Position numbers and translations under genes: made by a program. From UBA6985 sp946536225 (GTDB lineage Bacteria; Bacillota_I; Bacilli_A; RF39; UBA660): DNA of 64,000 bases. Of the stretch, positions 1-9,447 are shown one piece after another. Within the stretch, counting starts at the first letter, position 1. The number at the start of each line of letters is the position of its first letter. A model generated the notes under the pieces. That model searched no databases, had not been told where the DNA came from, and saw nothing but the letters and a program-made list of their open reading frames with translations. The stretch lies in assembly GCA_946536225.1 (NCBI GenBank), contig CAMNEE010000001.1, positions 310,001-374,000 of the forward strand, given 5' to 3'.

Positions 1-2
1 TT

Positions 3-3000
3 AAATCTTTAAGTTCAATGCTTAAAGGTAAACAAGGACGTTTCAGACAAAACTTACTTGGTAAACGTGTTGACTATTCTGGTCGTTCAGTTATCGCAGT
101 TGGTCCTGGATTAAAAATGTACCAATGTGGATTACCAAAAGAAATGGCTGTTGAATTATTCAAACCACATGTTATCAATGGTTTAGTTGAAAAAGGTCTT
201 GCACACAATATTAAAGGTGCTAAGAAGTTAATTGATAATAGAGATGACTCTATTTGGGATATCGTAGAAGAGGTTATTGTTGAACATCCAGTTTTACTTA
301 ACCGTGCTCCTACACTTCATAGACTTGGTATTCAAGCATTTGAACCAAAAATTGTTCCTGGTAAGGCTTTAAGATTACATCCACTTGTATGTACTGGATT
401 TAATGCTGACTTCGATGGTGACCAAATGGCTATCCATGTACCACTTTCTGAAGAAGCTAAAGCTGAAGCAAGAATTTTAATGCTTGCATCTAACAATATC
501 TTATCTCCAGCAAATGGAAAACCTATTGTTACTCCTGGACAAGATATGGTATTAGGAAACTATTACATCACTATGGAAATGACTCGTAAAGCTAAAGATT
601 TATTCGTTGGCAAAGGAGCTAAACTTTCAAGTGATCCTAAAGATTATATTAAGTTTATTGAAAGTGATATGACAATCGATTACATCGTTGATGCACTTGA
701 TGTTGATATGTCTAATGTAGACGTTAAAACTCCAGGTAAATATGAATATTCATTAGTATTTAAAGATACTAAAGATGTATATATTACTGGTACTATAGAA
801 GTTTTAGAAACTGAAAAAGAAGCTAAAGCTAAAACTGAAGAAGTTGAAAAATACAACTACAAAGAAGATGGACATAAGAAACCTTATGGTACATCTGAAG
901 GTAGAGTATTTAAGAATGCTAATGAAGCATTAATGGCTTATGAAAGAGGAGAAATGGATCTACAAACAAGAATTGCTATTCCTGTTAGATCATTTACTCA
1001 TAAGTTATTCTTAGATGATGTTCAAGATAAATATCTTGTAACTACAATTGGTAAGATTAAATATAATGAAATCTTCCCAGATTCATTCCAATATTTAAAT
1101 GAACCTAGTAAAGATAATATCGAAGGAATAACTCCAATGAATTATTTCTTAGATATGGGTACAAATATTCCAGTTGAAATCGCTAAAATGCCTTTAACTG
1201 GTGCATTCACTAAGAAAAATTTAAACTCTTGTATAGCTGAAGTTTATAAGAGATATAAAACAACTGAAACTAGTATTATGCTAGATAAGTTAAAAGATAC
1301 AGGATTTAAGTTCTCAACAATCGCTGGTATTACATTCTCAATGAATGATATTACTCCTGCAACTAAGAAACAAGCTATCTTAGCTGATGGACAAGAAAAA
1401 GTTGATAAGATTAACAAACAATTTAAACGTGGTCTTATAACTGAAGAAGAAAGATATAATTCTGTATGTGATGTTTGGATGAAGGCTACTAAAGATGTTC
1501 ACGGTGAATTTGCTGATTTATCTGATAAGTTAGCTAATGAAAACCCAATTTTCATGATGATGAAATCTGGTGCTCGTGGATCTGTTAACCAATTCGGACA
1601 AATGGCTGGTATGCGTGGACTTATGGCTAAACCAGATGGTTCAACAGTTGAAATTCCTATTACTTCATCACTTGTTGATGGATTAACAGTTAATGAATAC
1701 TTCTTGAATACACATGGTACTCGTAAGGGTAATGCCGATAAAGCGTTAAGAACAGCTGACTCAGGATACTTAACAAGAAGACTTGTTGATGTATCTCAAG
1801 ATATAATTATTCGTGATGAAGATTGTCATTGCATTTCAGGATTACAAGTATTTGATTTAATCGATGAAAAAGATGGTTCTGTAATTGAATCATTATCAGA
1901 TAGAATTACTGGTAGATTTGCTGCTAAGAAGGTAGTAAATCCTGAAACTAAAGATGTAATCGTTGATAAAGATGAATACATTACTCCAAGTATTGCTAAG
2001 AAGATTGTTAAAGCAGGTATTAAATCTGTTGAAATTAGATCAGCAATTACTTGTCAATCTAGAGAAGGTGTATGTCGTAAGTGTTATGGTGAAAACCCTG
2101 CTACTGGACAAATCGTTGAAAACGGTGAAGCTGTTGGTGTAATGGCTGCACAATCAATCGGTGAACCTGGTACACAATTAACAATGCGTACATTCCACTC
2201 AGGTGGTGTTGCCGGAGCTGAAGATATCACTCAAGGTTTACCAAGAGTTGTAGAATTATTTGAAGCTCGTAATCCTAAAGGTAAAGCTACTATTTCTGAA
2301 GTAACTGGTAAAGTTACTAAGATTGAAAATGCTAATGGTAAATGGAAAGTTACAGTAAGTAACGATTCAGTATCTAAAGAGCATACTACATTATATGAAG
2401 CTAAATTAAGAGTAGAAGTTGGAAGCGAAATTCAAGCTGGTGAAAGAATTACTGAAGGTACTATTTCTCCAAAAGAATTACTTGATGTTACAGACAGAGT
2501 TACAACTCTAAATTATATTCTTAAGGAAGTTCAAAAAGTTTATAAATCACAAGGTGTTGATATTTCAGATAAACATATCGAAATTATCGCTTCTCGTATG
2601 ATTAATAGAGTTAAAGTTCTTGATGGTGGAGATTCTACACTTGTTGAAGGATTAACAGTATCAATGAATGAATTTAAAGATGCTAATAAACCAGTAGTAA
2701 TGGCAGGTGGTGTTCCTGCTTCAGGAAAACCAATTATCCTTGGTATTACTAAGAGTGCATTAGAAACTGGTTCATTCTTATCTGCTGCATCATTCCAAGA
2801 AACTACAAGAGTATTAACTGATGCTTCTATTAGAGGTAAAGTAGATACACTTAAGGGTCTTAAGGAAAACGTTATTCTTGGTAAACTAATACCTGCTGGT
2901 ACTGGTGCAAGAGAATATGCAAATGTTGGAATTGAACTTGAACATGAATTCTTAAGTGATGATGCTTCTGAAGTACTTGAACATGAATTCTTATCTGATG

Positions 3001-3059
3001 ATGAAGATGAAGATATAAGTGTTACTGAGGTATCTGAAGAAGAAACTTCTGAAGAATAA
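3..3059 (+). CDS. rpoC: RNA polymerase beta' subunit (5'-truncated by window edge)
   Basis: The reading frame is open from the first bases, so the N-terminal part (roughly 300 residues by family comparison) lies upstream of the window. The catalytic Mg-binding motif NADFDGDQ is at about residues 129-136 counted from the first Met (position 18). The second zinc site with its CRKC pair and the trigger-loop/bridge-helix region (GEPGTQLTMRTFH) are intact. Compared with Bacillus-type beta', which goes straight from GNYYLT to GEGMVF, there are about 105 extra residues (about 187-293) resembling a bacterial Ig-like fold (TPGKYEYSL). The C-terminus is a long acidic tail with a 13-residue duplication (EHEFLSDD twice). 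Stop TAA, followed at once by a hairpin terminator. Confidence 0.97.
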   Translation, partial: KSLSSMLKGKQGRFRQNLLGKRVDYSGRSVIAVGPGLKMYQCGLPKEMAVELFKPHVINGLVEKGLAHNIKGAKKLIDNRDDSIWDIVEEVIVEHPVLLNRAPTLHRLGIQAFEPKIVPGKALRLHPLVCTGFNADFDGDQMAIHVPLSEEAKAEARILMLASNNILSPANGKPIVTPGQDMVLGNYYITMEMTRKAKDLFVGKGAKLSSDPKDYIKFIESDMTIDYIVDALDVDMSNVDVKTPGKYEYSLVFKDTKDVYITGTIEVLETEKEAKAKTEEVEKYNYKEDGHKKPYGTSEGRVFKNANEALMAYERGEMDLQTRIAIPVRSFTHKLFLDDVQDKYLVTTIGKIKYNEIFPDSFQYLNEPSKDNIEGITPMNYFLDMGTNIPVEIAKMPLTGAFTKKNLNSCIAEVYKRYKTTETSIMLDKLKDTGFKFSTIAGITFSMNDITPATKKQAILADGQEKVDKINKQFKRGLITEEERYNSVCDVWMKATKDVHGEFADLSDKLANENPIFMMMKSGARGSVNQFGQMAGMRGLMAKPDGSTVEIPITSSLVDGLTVNEYFLNTHGTRKGNADKALRTADSGYLTRRLVDVSQDIIIRDEDCHCISGLQVFDLIDEKDGSVIESLSDRITGRFAAKKVVNPETKDVIVDKDEYITPSIAKKIVKAGIKSVEIRSAITCQSREGVCRKCYGENPATGQIVENGEAVGVMAAQSIGEPGTQLTMRTFHSGGVAGAEDITQGLPRVVELFEARNPKGKATISEVTGKVTKIENANGKWKVTVSNDSVSKEHTTLYEAKLRVEVGSEIQAGERITEGTISPKELLDVTDRVTTLNYILKEVQKVYKSQGVDISDKHIEIIASRMINRVKVLDGGDSTLVEGLTVSMNEFKDANKPVVMAGGVPASGKPIILGITKSALETGSFLSAASFQETTRVLTDASIRGKVDTLKGLKENVILGKLIPAGTGAREYANVGIELEHEFLSDDASEVLEHEFLSDDEDEDISVTEVSEEETSEE

Positions 3060-3062
3060 TAA

Positions 3063-3087
3063 AAAGGAATCTTAGATTCCTTTTTTT
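3063..3087 (+). terminator. Rho-independent terminator of rpoC
   Basis: Stem AAAGGAATC / GATTCCTTT with a TTA loop and a run of seven T. The promoter of the next gene begins directly after it. Confidence 0.9.
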
Positions 3088-3088
3088 G

Positions 3089-3097
3089 TGTTATAAT
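3089..3097 (+). promoter_or_regulatory. Extended -10 promoter (TGTTATAAT)
   Basis: TGTTATAAT sits about 20 bases before the GGAGGG ribosome site of the small gene at 3118. The -35 region would fall in the rpoC terminator and shows no good TTGACA, so this looks like an extended -10 promoter. Confidence 0.6.
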
Positions 3098-3117
3098 TGT
3101 TTCATGGAGGGTCGAAG

Positions 3118-3348
3118 ATGGAAAGAAATAAAAGAATTAAAAGATATAAAGAATTACAATTTGTTCTTGCAACAGTTGTTGCATTAGAAGCAGGAGTAGT
3201 TAATACAAATCCTATAAGATTTGTAGATGATAATAGTTATATTGCAAGTGAAGTTAATGATAACTTTGCTGGAGTTGGAATAGAATTTGTTGCTTCAAAG
3301 GATGCTCAAAAACCAAAGAATAGAGCACAAAGAAGAAGAGGATTCTAA
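3118..3348 (+). CDS. Small basic hypothetical protein (76 aa)
   Basis: I do not recognise this family. The ATG at 3118 is chosen because GGAGGG lies 6 bases upstream; an earlier TTG in frame lies inside the promoter. The protein begins with a basic stretch (ERNKRIKRYK), has a short hydrophobic segment around LQFVLATVVALEAGVV that could be a weak membrane helix or amphipathic helix, and ends in a strongly basic tail (KNRAQRRRGF). It has its own promoter and terminator and so is probably monocistronic. The basic tail could bind nucleic acid or a phospholipid surface; that is only a guess. Confidence 0.7.
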   Translation: MERNKRIKRYKELQFVLATVVALEAGVVNTNPIRFVDDNSYIASEVNDNFAGVGIEFVASKDAQKPKNRAQRRRGF

Positions 3349-3352
3349 TAAT

Positions 3353-3380
3353 AAAAGAAAGTAGTTTTACTTTCTTTTTA
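3353..3380 (+). terminator. Terminator after small basic gene
   Basis: Hairpin AAAAGAAAGTA / TTACTTTCTTTT with a GTT loop and trailing T/A run. Confidence 0.75.
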
Positions 3381-3394
3381 TTATAATCCTTAAA

Positions 3395-3403
3395 TGCTAT
3401 AAT
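3395..3403 (+). promoter_or_regulatory. Extended -10 promoter of ldh (TGCTATAAT)
   Basis: TGCTATAAT is followed by a second overlapping TATAAT at 3404-3409 and then AGGTGG before the ldh ATG. This gives a very short leader. Confidence 0.6.
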
Positions 3404-3419
3404 TATAATAGGTGGTAGT

Positions 3420-4328
3420 ATGAATAAGGTAGTTATTATTGGCTGTGGTAATGTTGGTATGAGTTATGCATATTGCTTACTTAACCAAAAAACAGAAGTA
3501 AAGGAACTTGTACTAGTTGATTTAAATAAAGATAGAATTGAAGGAGAAGCAATGGATTTAAACCATTGTTTACCATTTGCTCCTAATAAGATGAAGATTT
3601 ATGCTGGAGACTATAAAGATTGCAGGGATGCAACAATTGTAGTCATTGCTGCAGGTGCTGCTCAAGCCCCTGGAGAAACTAGAATGGATCTTATCAATAA
3701 GAATAGTAAGATATTTAAGTCTATTGTTAGCGAAGTAATGAAAAGTGGTTTTAAAGGCATATTTATCGTTGCAACTAATCCTTTAGATGTAATGACTTAC
3801 CTTACTTTTAGATACTCAAAACTACCTGATAATAGAGTAATAGGAACAGGAACTACTCTTGATACAGCAAGATTAAGATTTTTACTTGGAGAAAAATTAA
3901 ATATAAGTCCTAAGTGTATTCATGGATATGTAATTGGTGAACATGGAGATTCTGAATTTGTTCCTTGGAGTACATTTAATATTGGGCCTCAAAATATTAA
4001 GAATTATATAAGTAAAGAAGAAATGAAAGAAATTGAGGACAAGGTACGTAATGCTGCTTATGAAATAATTAATAAAAAGGGTGCAACTTGTTATGGCATA
4101 GGTGAGTGTTTAGTAAGAATTACTAATGCGATTCTTAACGATGAACACGGAATTATTTCAGTTTCTAGATATGATAAGAAAAATAATGTTTATATTAGTT
4201 ATCCAGCTATTATTGGTAAGAATGGTGTAGAAGAAAATATTTCTATTAATCTTACAGATAGAGAAAGAGCTAAATATAATGCTTCAATAAAAGTAATAAA
4301 AGATGCTATTAAATCAATAAAAGAATAA
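3420..4328 (+). CDS. ldh: L-lactate dehydrogenase
   Basis: NAD-dependent reduction of pyruvate to L-lactate, a fermentation end step in the cytoplasm. The N-terminal Rossmann motif is GCGNVG (8-13). Gln82 in AAQAPGETR marks lactate rather than malate specificity, since malate dehydrogenases have Arg there. Substrate and catalytic residues Arg88, Asp148, Arg151 (DTARLR) and His175 (GEHGDSE) are all present. Length of 302 aa is normal to slightly short. Pyruvate kinase nearby (6591) makes its substrate, although the genes have separate transcription signals. No sign of decay. Confidence 0.95.
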   Translation: MNKVVIIGCGNVGMSYAYCLLNQKTEVKELVLVDLNKDRIEGEAMDLNHCLPFAPNKMKIYAGDYKDCRDATIVVIAAGAAQAPGETRMDLINKNSKIFKSIVSEVMKSGFKGIFIVATNPLDVMTYLTFRYSKLPDNRVIGTGTTLDTARLRFLLGEKLNISPKCIHGYVIGEHGDSEFVPWSTFNIGPQNIKNYISKEEMKEIEDKVRNAAYEIINKKGATCYGIGECLVRITNAILNDEHGIISVSRYDKKNNVYISYPAIIGKNGVEENISINLTDRERAKYNASIKVIKDAIKSIKE

Positions 4329-4352
4329 TGTTTGACACATTACTCTTTTTAA
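4325..4352 (+). terminator. Probable weak terminator after ldh
   Basis: AATAATG / CATTACT stem with a TTTGA-type loop, followed by five T. Shorter than the other terminators of the window. Confidence 0.5.
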
Positions 4353-4387
4353 TTTAAAATTATAACTTAGTGAAAGGGAGTGTACTT

Positions 4388-5512
4388 ATGTTAAGCGATA
4401 GCGGAGTACCAATTTTAGTTATTACTGGTTATTTAGGATCAGGTAAGACTACATTAATCAATAATATTTTAAAAAAGAATAAAGATAAAAGAATAGCATT
4501 AATTGTTAATGATATAGGTGAAGTTAATATTGATGAAGAATTAGTTCTTAAAAGTGGATATATTAAACAAGAAGATAAAGGAGATGTAGTACCTTTATCG
4601 AATGGTTGTATTTGTTGTACTTTAAAGAAAGATTTAGTAGATCAAATTAGTACACTTGCTAGCAAAGATGAATTTGACTATATAATTATTGAAGCAAGTG
4701 GTATATGTGAACCATTACCAATTGCTCAAACAATTTCTATTATGGAACAAACTTCTGAAAGTTATGGAGTTCCTAGAATTTGTTATTTAGATAATGTTTT
4801 AACTATTGTTGATGCAAAAAGACTAGTTGATGAATTTAGTGCAGGAGATGCTCTAATTAATAGTGAAGTTGGAGAAGATGACTTAGAAAAACTATTAATT
4901 GAACAAATAGAATTCTGTAATCAAATAGTTATTAATAAAGTAAGTGATGTAGATAAGGAAGAATTAGGAAAAGTAAGAAGTGTTATTAAAACTCTTCAAC
5001 CTAATGCTGAAATAATTGAAACAGATTATTCTGAAATACCTAATGAAAAGATACTTGATACTCATAACTTTAACTTTGATAAAGCAAGTGCTTCTGCTGG
5101 ATGGATTGAGTTGTTAGAAAATCCTGAAGAAGAGGAAGAAGGAGAAGCTTTAGAATATGGTATTACTACATTTGTTTACTATAATAGAAAACAATTTGAT
5201 TTAGATAAGTTTCAAGATGTTATTGAAAAATACTCTAAGAATATTATTAGAGCTAAAGGATATGTTTGGACTAGGGAAACTGATAATGAATGTGTAATAT
5301 TTGAAAAAATAGGAAAACAAAAAGTTTTAAGAAGTATTGGCTCTTGGATTATAGATATGCCTAAAGAAGAAAGAGATGACATATTAAAATATAATCCTGA
5401 TGTTAAAGATGCTTGGGATCCTGAACTTGGAGATAAAATGAATAAGATTGTCTTCATTGGTCGTGATATGGATAAAGCCTCTATTATTAGAGATTTAAAT
5501 GATGCACTTTAA
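4388..5512 (+). CDS. CobW/COG0523-family GTP-dependent metal chaperone
   Basis: G3E-type P-loop GTPase. Walker A GYLGSGKT is at residues 14-21, the family's metal-binding CxCC motif (CICC) at 74-77, and a GTPase NKxD-like motif INKVSD further on. A C-terminal CobW_C-like half is present (about 250-374). COG0523 proteins insert or deliver metals such as zinc or cobalt; the client here cannot be told from context. The start at 4388 is chosen over a GTG 18 bases upstream because AAAGGGA lies just before it. The gene stands alone between ldh and add, with a strong terminator overlapping its stop codon. No Zur-like operator was recognised. Confidence 0.88.
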   Translation: MLSDSGVPILVITGYLGSGKTTLINNILKKNKDKRIALIVNDIGEVNIDEELVLKSGYIKQEDKGDVVPLSNGCICCTLKKDLVDQISTLASKDEFDYIIIEASGICEPLPIAQTISIMEQTSESYGVPRICYLDNVLTIVDAKRLVDEFSAGDALINSEVGEDDLEKLLIEQIEFCNQIVINKVSDVDKEELGKVRSVIKTLQPNAEIIETDYSEIPNEKILDTHNFNFDKASASAGWIELLENPEEEEEGEALEYGITTFVYYNRKQFDLDKFQDVIEKYSKNIIRAKGYVWTRETDNECVIFEKIGKQKVLRSIGSWIIDMPKEERDDILKYNPDVKDAWDPELGDKMNKIVFIGRDMDKASIIRDLNDAL

Positions 5513-5527
5513 AAGTGCATTTTTTTA
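5503..5527 (+). terminator. Terminator overlapping stop of the CobW-family gene
   Basis: TGCACTTT / AAAGTGCA stem; the TAA stop lies in the loop region; T7 tail. Confidence 0.85.
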
Positions 5528-5559
5528 TTATAAAATAAATTTAGATAGGGGAAATAAAT

Positions 5560-6516
5560 ATGGTAGAAGATATTAAAAAGATAGAATTACATTGTCACTT
5601 AGATGGTTCAGTTAGACCAAGCACTGCTGCCGAGTATTTAGGAATAACTGTTGAAGAAGCAGAAAGTAAGATGTGTTATAAAGAGAAGGCAAGTAATTTA
5701 AATGAATATTTAACTAAGTTTGATATTCCTTGCTCTGTTATGCAAACAAAAGAAATGTTAGAACGTGTTTCTAGAGAGTTAGGCGAAGATTTAGTTAAAG
5801 ATAATATAATTTACGCTGAAGTAAGATTTGCACCTCATAAACATACTAAAAAAGGGTTATCACTTGATGAAGTAGTTGAATCAGTATTAAAAGGTTTTAA
5901 AAGTGTTAGTAATATAAAGATTAATCTACTTCTATGTATGATGAGAAACTTTGATGAGGCTACTAACATGGAAGTATTAGATTTATATGAAAGATTTAAA
6001 GATAAGGGTGTATGTGGAATAGATTTAGCTGGAGCTGAAGGATTATATCCAACTATTAACTTTAAAAATTTATTTGATGAAGCAGTTAAAAGAGGTATTC
6101 CATTTACAATTCATGCAGGTGAAGCAGATGGAGTATCTTCAATAGAAGCAGCTCTTAGTTTTGGAACTAAGAGAGTAGGACATGGTATTAGAGCAGTGGA
6201 TGATAAACTTCTAGTAAATCGTATGAGAGATGAAGACATATTATTTGAAGTATGTCCTACAAGTAACTTGCAAACTGGTGCAGCTAATAGTTACTCTGAA
6301 CACTCTTTAAGAGAGTTATTTGATAGTGGAGCTTCAGTATTAATTAACACAGATAATAGAACTGTAAGTGATACTACTTTAAATAAAGAAATTAAATATA
6401 TGATAGATGCTCAAGGATATACACAAGAAGATATTAAGAAAATGATGATCATGGGAGTAAGACACGCGTTTTTAAGTGAAAATGAAAAAAATGAATTAAT
6501 AAATTTAATTCAATAA
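5560..6516 (+). CDS. add: Adenosine deaminase
   Basis: Amidohydrolase-fold enzyme that deaminates adenosine to inosine in purine salvage. The metal-binding HxH is in ELHCHLDGS (His11, His13). HAGEADG carries the further metal His and catalytic Glu. A VGHG-type motif and the late Asp pair (NTDNRTVSDTTL) complete the active site. At 318 aa it is within the usual bacterial size. The start ATG follows a GGGG-type ribosome site. No clear terminator follows it, so some read-through into pyk is possible. Confidence 0.93.
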   Translation: MVEDIKKIELHCHLDGSVRPSTAAEYLGITVEEAESKMCYKEKASNLNEYLTKFDIPCSVMQTKEMLERVSRELGEDLVKDNIIYAEVRFAPHKHTKKGLSLDEVVESVLKGFKSVSNIKINLLLCMMRNFDEATNMEVLDLYERFKDKGVCGIDLAGAEGLYPTINFKNLFDEAVKRGIPFTIHAGEADGVSSIEAALSFGTKRVGHGIRAVDDKLLVNRMRDEDILFEVCPTSNLQTGAANSYSEHSLRELFDSGASVLINTDNRTVSDTTLNKEIKYMIDAQGYTQEDIKKMMIMGVRHAFLSENEKNELINLIQ

Positions 6517-6590
6517 TAATTTGCAAATAAGCTTATTTTGTGGTATATTTATTCCTGTTCGCGCTTAAAGAAAAGAGGGTATTAAATATT

Positions 6591-8000
6591 ATGAAAAAGA
6601 CAAAAATCGTAACAAGTATTGGACCTGCTAGTAATACTGTTGAAGTATTTACAAAGATGGTAGAAGCAGGTGCTAATGTAGCAAGAATTAACTTCTCACA
6701 TGCTACAATTGAAGAAAGAGAACAAGCTGTTTCTACAGTTAAAAAGGTTAGAGAAATAACTGGTAAAAATATTGCTATTCTTTATGATACAAAAGGACCT
6801 GAATTCAGATCTGGTGTAGCTCAAGAAGAAGGTATTAAGTTAGTTGCTGGTAACACTATAAAGTTAGTTAAAGAAGATGTTATTGGTACTGAAGAACATT
6901 TAACTTTCAATCATAAGAGTGCTATTGATGCATTACAAGTAGGAAATATTGTTTTACTTGAAAATGGATTAATGAGTGTTGAAGTAATTGAAAAGTATGA
7001 TGATTATGTAGTTGCTAAAGTTATTAATGGTGGAGTACTTTACTCTAAAAAGAGTTGTGCTGTTCCAGGAGTAGACTTACATATTCCATTTATTAGTGAT
7101 GTTGATAGAGAAGACATTATCTATGCTTGTCAACATGATGGAGATTATATTGCTGCATCATTCGTACAAACTGCTGAAGATGTTTTAGCTATTAGAGAAA
7201 TCTTAAAAGAACAACATAGAGAAGATATGAAGATTATTGCTAAGATCGAATCTCAAATGGGAATGGATAACTTAGATGCTATCGCTGGTGTATCAGATGG
7301 TTTAATGGTTGCCAGAGGTGACTTAGGTGTAGAAGTACCTTTCGAAGATTTACCTTTATGTCAAAAGAGAATTGTTAAGACTGCTAGACGTCATAGAAAA
7401 ATTTGTATAGTTGCTACTGAAATGTTAGAATCAATGAAACATAACCCAAGACCAACTAGAGCAGAAGTAACTGACGTTGCTAATGCTGTACTTAATGGTA
7501 CTGATGCAGTTATGTTATCAGGTGAGACTACAACTGGTGAATATGTTGTTGAAACAGTAGATGCTATGGCTCGTATTGCTGAACATATTGAAAACTCAAT
7601 TGAATATAAAAATGTATTTGCTGATAATAAAGTTTCAACTCCAACTGATGCAATTATTAAATCTGTTGCTGAAGCTGCAAATAGTTTAGATGTAAAATTA
7701 ATTGTTGTTCCTACTGTATCTGGTAAGAGTGCTAAATTGATTTCAAATCTTGAACCAAGTTGTCCAATTCTTGCCTTAGTAGGTGATGATGAAACTGCTA
7801 ACCAACTTGCTTTAAACTTTGGTGTTTATGCAGTTAAAGTTGATATCGTTAATGATATGGATGAATTAGTTAACTTATCTATAAGCGAAGCACGTAAATT
7901 CATGGATTTAAAACCTGGTGATAATATCATCGTAACTGGTGGTTTAGTTGCTGGTAAAATTGGATTTACTAACCTAATGAAAATTGAAACTATAAAATAA
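6591..8000 (+). CDS. pyk: Pyruvate kinase
   Basis: Last step of glycolysis (phosphoenolpyruvate to pyruvate with ATP). The protein begins MKKTKIVTSIGPAS, the standard N-terminus, so the ATG at 6591 (469 aa) is preferred over a GTG at 6540. It is preceded by GAGGGT. The signature IAKIESQMG, the MVARGDLG motif, the regulatory/monovalent-cation residues and the C-terminal domain (IVVPTVSGKSAKLIS) are all present. It lacks the extra PEP-utilizer-like C-terminal domain seen in Bacillus pyruvate kinases. A strong bidirectional terminator separates it from the convergent kinase operon. Confidence 0.96.
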   Translation: MKKTKIVTSIGPASNTVEVFTKMVEAGANVARINFSHATIEEREQAVSTVKKVREITGKNIAILYDTKGPEFRSGVAQEEGIKLVAGNTIKLVKEDVIGTEEHLTFNHKSAIDALQVGNIVLLENGLMSVEVIEKYDDYVVAKVINGGVLYSKKSCAVPGVDLHIPFISDVDREDIIYACQHDGDYIAASFVQTAEDVLAIREILKEQHREDMKIIAKIESQMGMDNLDAIAGVSDGLMVARGDLGVEVPFEDLPLCQKRIVKTARRHRKICIVATEMLESMKHNPRPTRAEVTDVANAVLNGTDAVMLSGETTTGEYVVETVDAMARIAEHIENSIEYKNVFADNKVSTPTDAIIKSVAEAANSLDVKLIVVPTVSGKSAKLISNLEPSCPILALVGDDETANQLALNFGVYAVKVDIVNDMDELVNLSISEARKFMDLKPGDNIIVTGGLVAGKIGFTNLMKIETIK

Positions 8001-8002
8001 AA

Positions 8003-8031
8003 AAGAACACATCAAATGATGTGTTTTTTTA
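8003..8031. terminator. Bidirectional terminator between pyk and kinase operon
   Basis: AACACATC / GATGTGTT stem with AAAT loop, A-run before and T-run after. It serves both convergent units. Confidence 0.85.
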
Positions 8032-9447
8032 ATGTACTTTATTTGGAAGAGTAACAGTAAATGTAGAACCACTTCCATATATACTTTCAACGGTAATAGT
8101 ACCATCTAATAAATCTACTAGTTTTTTAGTTATTGATAAACCTAAACCAGTTCCAGCTATATTAGAGTTCTTTTGTTCTGCTCCCTTAGAGAAGTTAGTA
8201 AATAGATTAATAAGCGTATCATTTTTAATACCTATACCTGTATCAGTAACTTTAATCTTTAAGTTATATGTTTCATAAGTAACTCTATCAACTAACACTG
8301 TTACTGTAATAGTACCTTCTTCTGTATATTTAAATGCATTAGAAAGTAGATTATGTATTATTTTCTTAGTATGTTTTTCATCTCCAACTAATTCTTCAGG
8401 CATGTTTTCATCATGCTTAAGAATTACTTCTATATTTGGATTAATGTTCTGTTGTCTTTCTTCTTCTATTGCTTCTTCAATTATTTTAAGTGGATTATAA
8501 GGTGCTTCATAGATTGTTATTTGATTATTTTCAAGTCTATTTGTATCTATAATATTTCCAATTATTTCATTTAAGTTTTTAGCAGTAGGTAAGATGTATT
8601 CTATATCATCTTTAACTTCAGGTGATACTTGTTCTTTATATTTTTCAATAGTATTAACTGAGTTAATTATTTTTGTTAATGGTTCCTTTAATTCTTCATT
8701 CATTGATTCTAGGAAATCATTCTTGGCATCTAATGCTTTTTGAGTTTCTTTTCTTATTTCATTTAATTCTGTTAGATATTTAATATCAGGGTTTTCATTT
8801 TGTAGATATAAAATGAATATTGCAAAGAACTCAACAATAGGTACTACGTGAGACTCTGGTATAGTAAAACTTATATACATAGCAAGTACTCCAAGAGAGA
8901 TAAATAAGAATGATTGTAGTTTAATTTTTTTATCTGTTTTATTTATATTTTTTCTTACTAGTATTATCCAGACAGGAACACTTAATGCAAAATATAATAA
9001 ACTAAATTGAGAACCAATACCATCCATATAGCAGTTTGTTAAGTTAACTGGTAAGAATGCTTGTATAAGAGTAGTAAGTAGGAATATCCATATATTAATT
9101 CTTATAGCTTTATAGAACTTATTATTGTTTTTTTCTCCTGCTAAATGAGTAACAGTTATTATATATATACTTATAAAAGTAATATATAAATTATTATTTA
9201 TTAAGAATAATCTCATAAGTAATTGAGGTATCCAGTTTGTTATATTAAATTTATCCACTAATAACATACTTACATATAATAGCAAAGTACCAATGAAACT
9301 ACAATTAAGAATTATATTAAATAATTGAGTAGTTCTTTTATTATCATCTTTCTTTATTGTAAATACAAGGTTTATTATCATTGAACAAATTATTATTACT
9401 AATAACATTGATCTCCAATATGAAGGTTGTTTTAAAAAGTCAGACAT
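8029..9447 (-). CDS. 7TM histidine kinase-like protein, catalytic partner (His lost)
   Basis: Second gene of a two-gene minus-strand operon. About seven hydrophobic helices fill residues 10-215, with a conserved Leu-Pro at the end of TM4 (about 132-133). A coiled linker leads into a HisKA-like helix pair at about 240-310. Where the family has S-H-E-x-R/K-T-P-L, this protein reads MNEELKEPL, so the phospho-accepting His is Glu251. The HATPase domain is complete: N box (NLLSNAFKYT), G1 (DTGIGI), F box and G2 (GTGLGL). There is no receiver domain. Its ATG follows the upstream gene's stop codon with no gap, and its GGAGG lies inside that gene, implying translational coupling. It probably phosphorylates the partner's His in trans (inference). 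Confidence 0.88.
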   Translation of the reverse strand: MSDFLKQPSYWRSMLLVIIICSMIINLVFTIKKDDNKRTTQLFNIILNCSFIGTLLLYVSMLLVDKFNITNWIPQLLMRLFLINNNLYITFISIYIITVTHLAGEKNNNKFYKAIRINIWIFLLTTLIQAFLPVNLTNCYMDGIGSQFSLLYFALSVPVWIILVRKNINKTDKKIKLQSFLFISLGVLAMYISFTIPESHVVPIVEFFAIFILYLQNENPDIKYLTELNEIRKETQKALDAKNDFLESMNEELKEPLTKIINSVNTIEKYKEQVSPEVKDDIEYILPTAKNLNEIIGNIIDTNRLENNQITIYEAPYNPLKIIEEAIEEERQQNINPNIEVILKHDENMPEELVGDEKHTKKIIHNLLSNAFKYTEEGTITVTVLVDRVTYETYNLKIKVTDTGIGIKNDTLINLFTNFSKGAEQKNSNIAGTGLGLSITKKLVDLLDGTITVESIYGSGSTFTVTLPNKVH

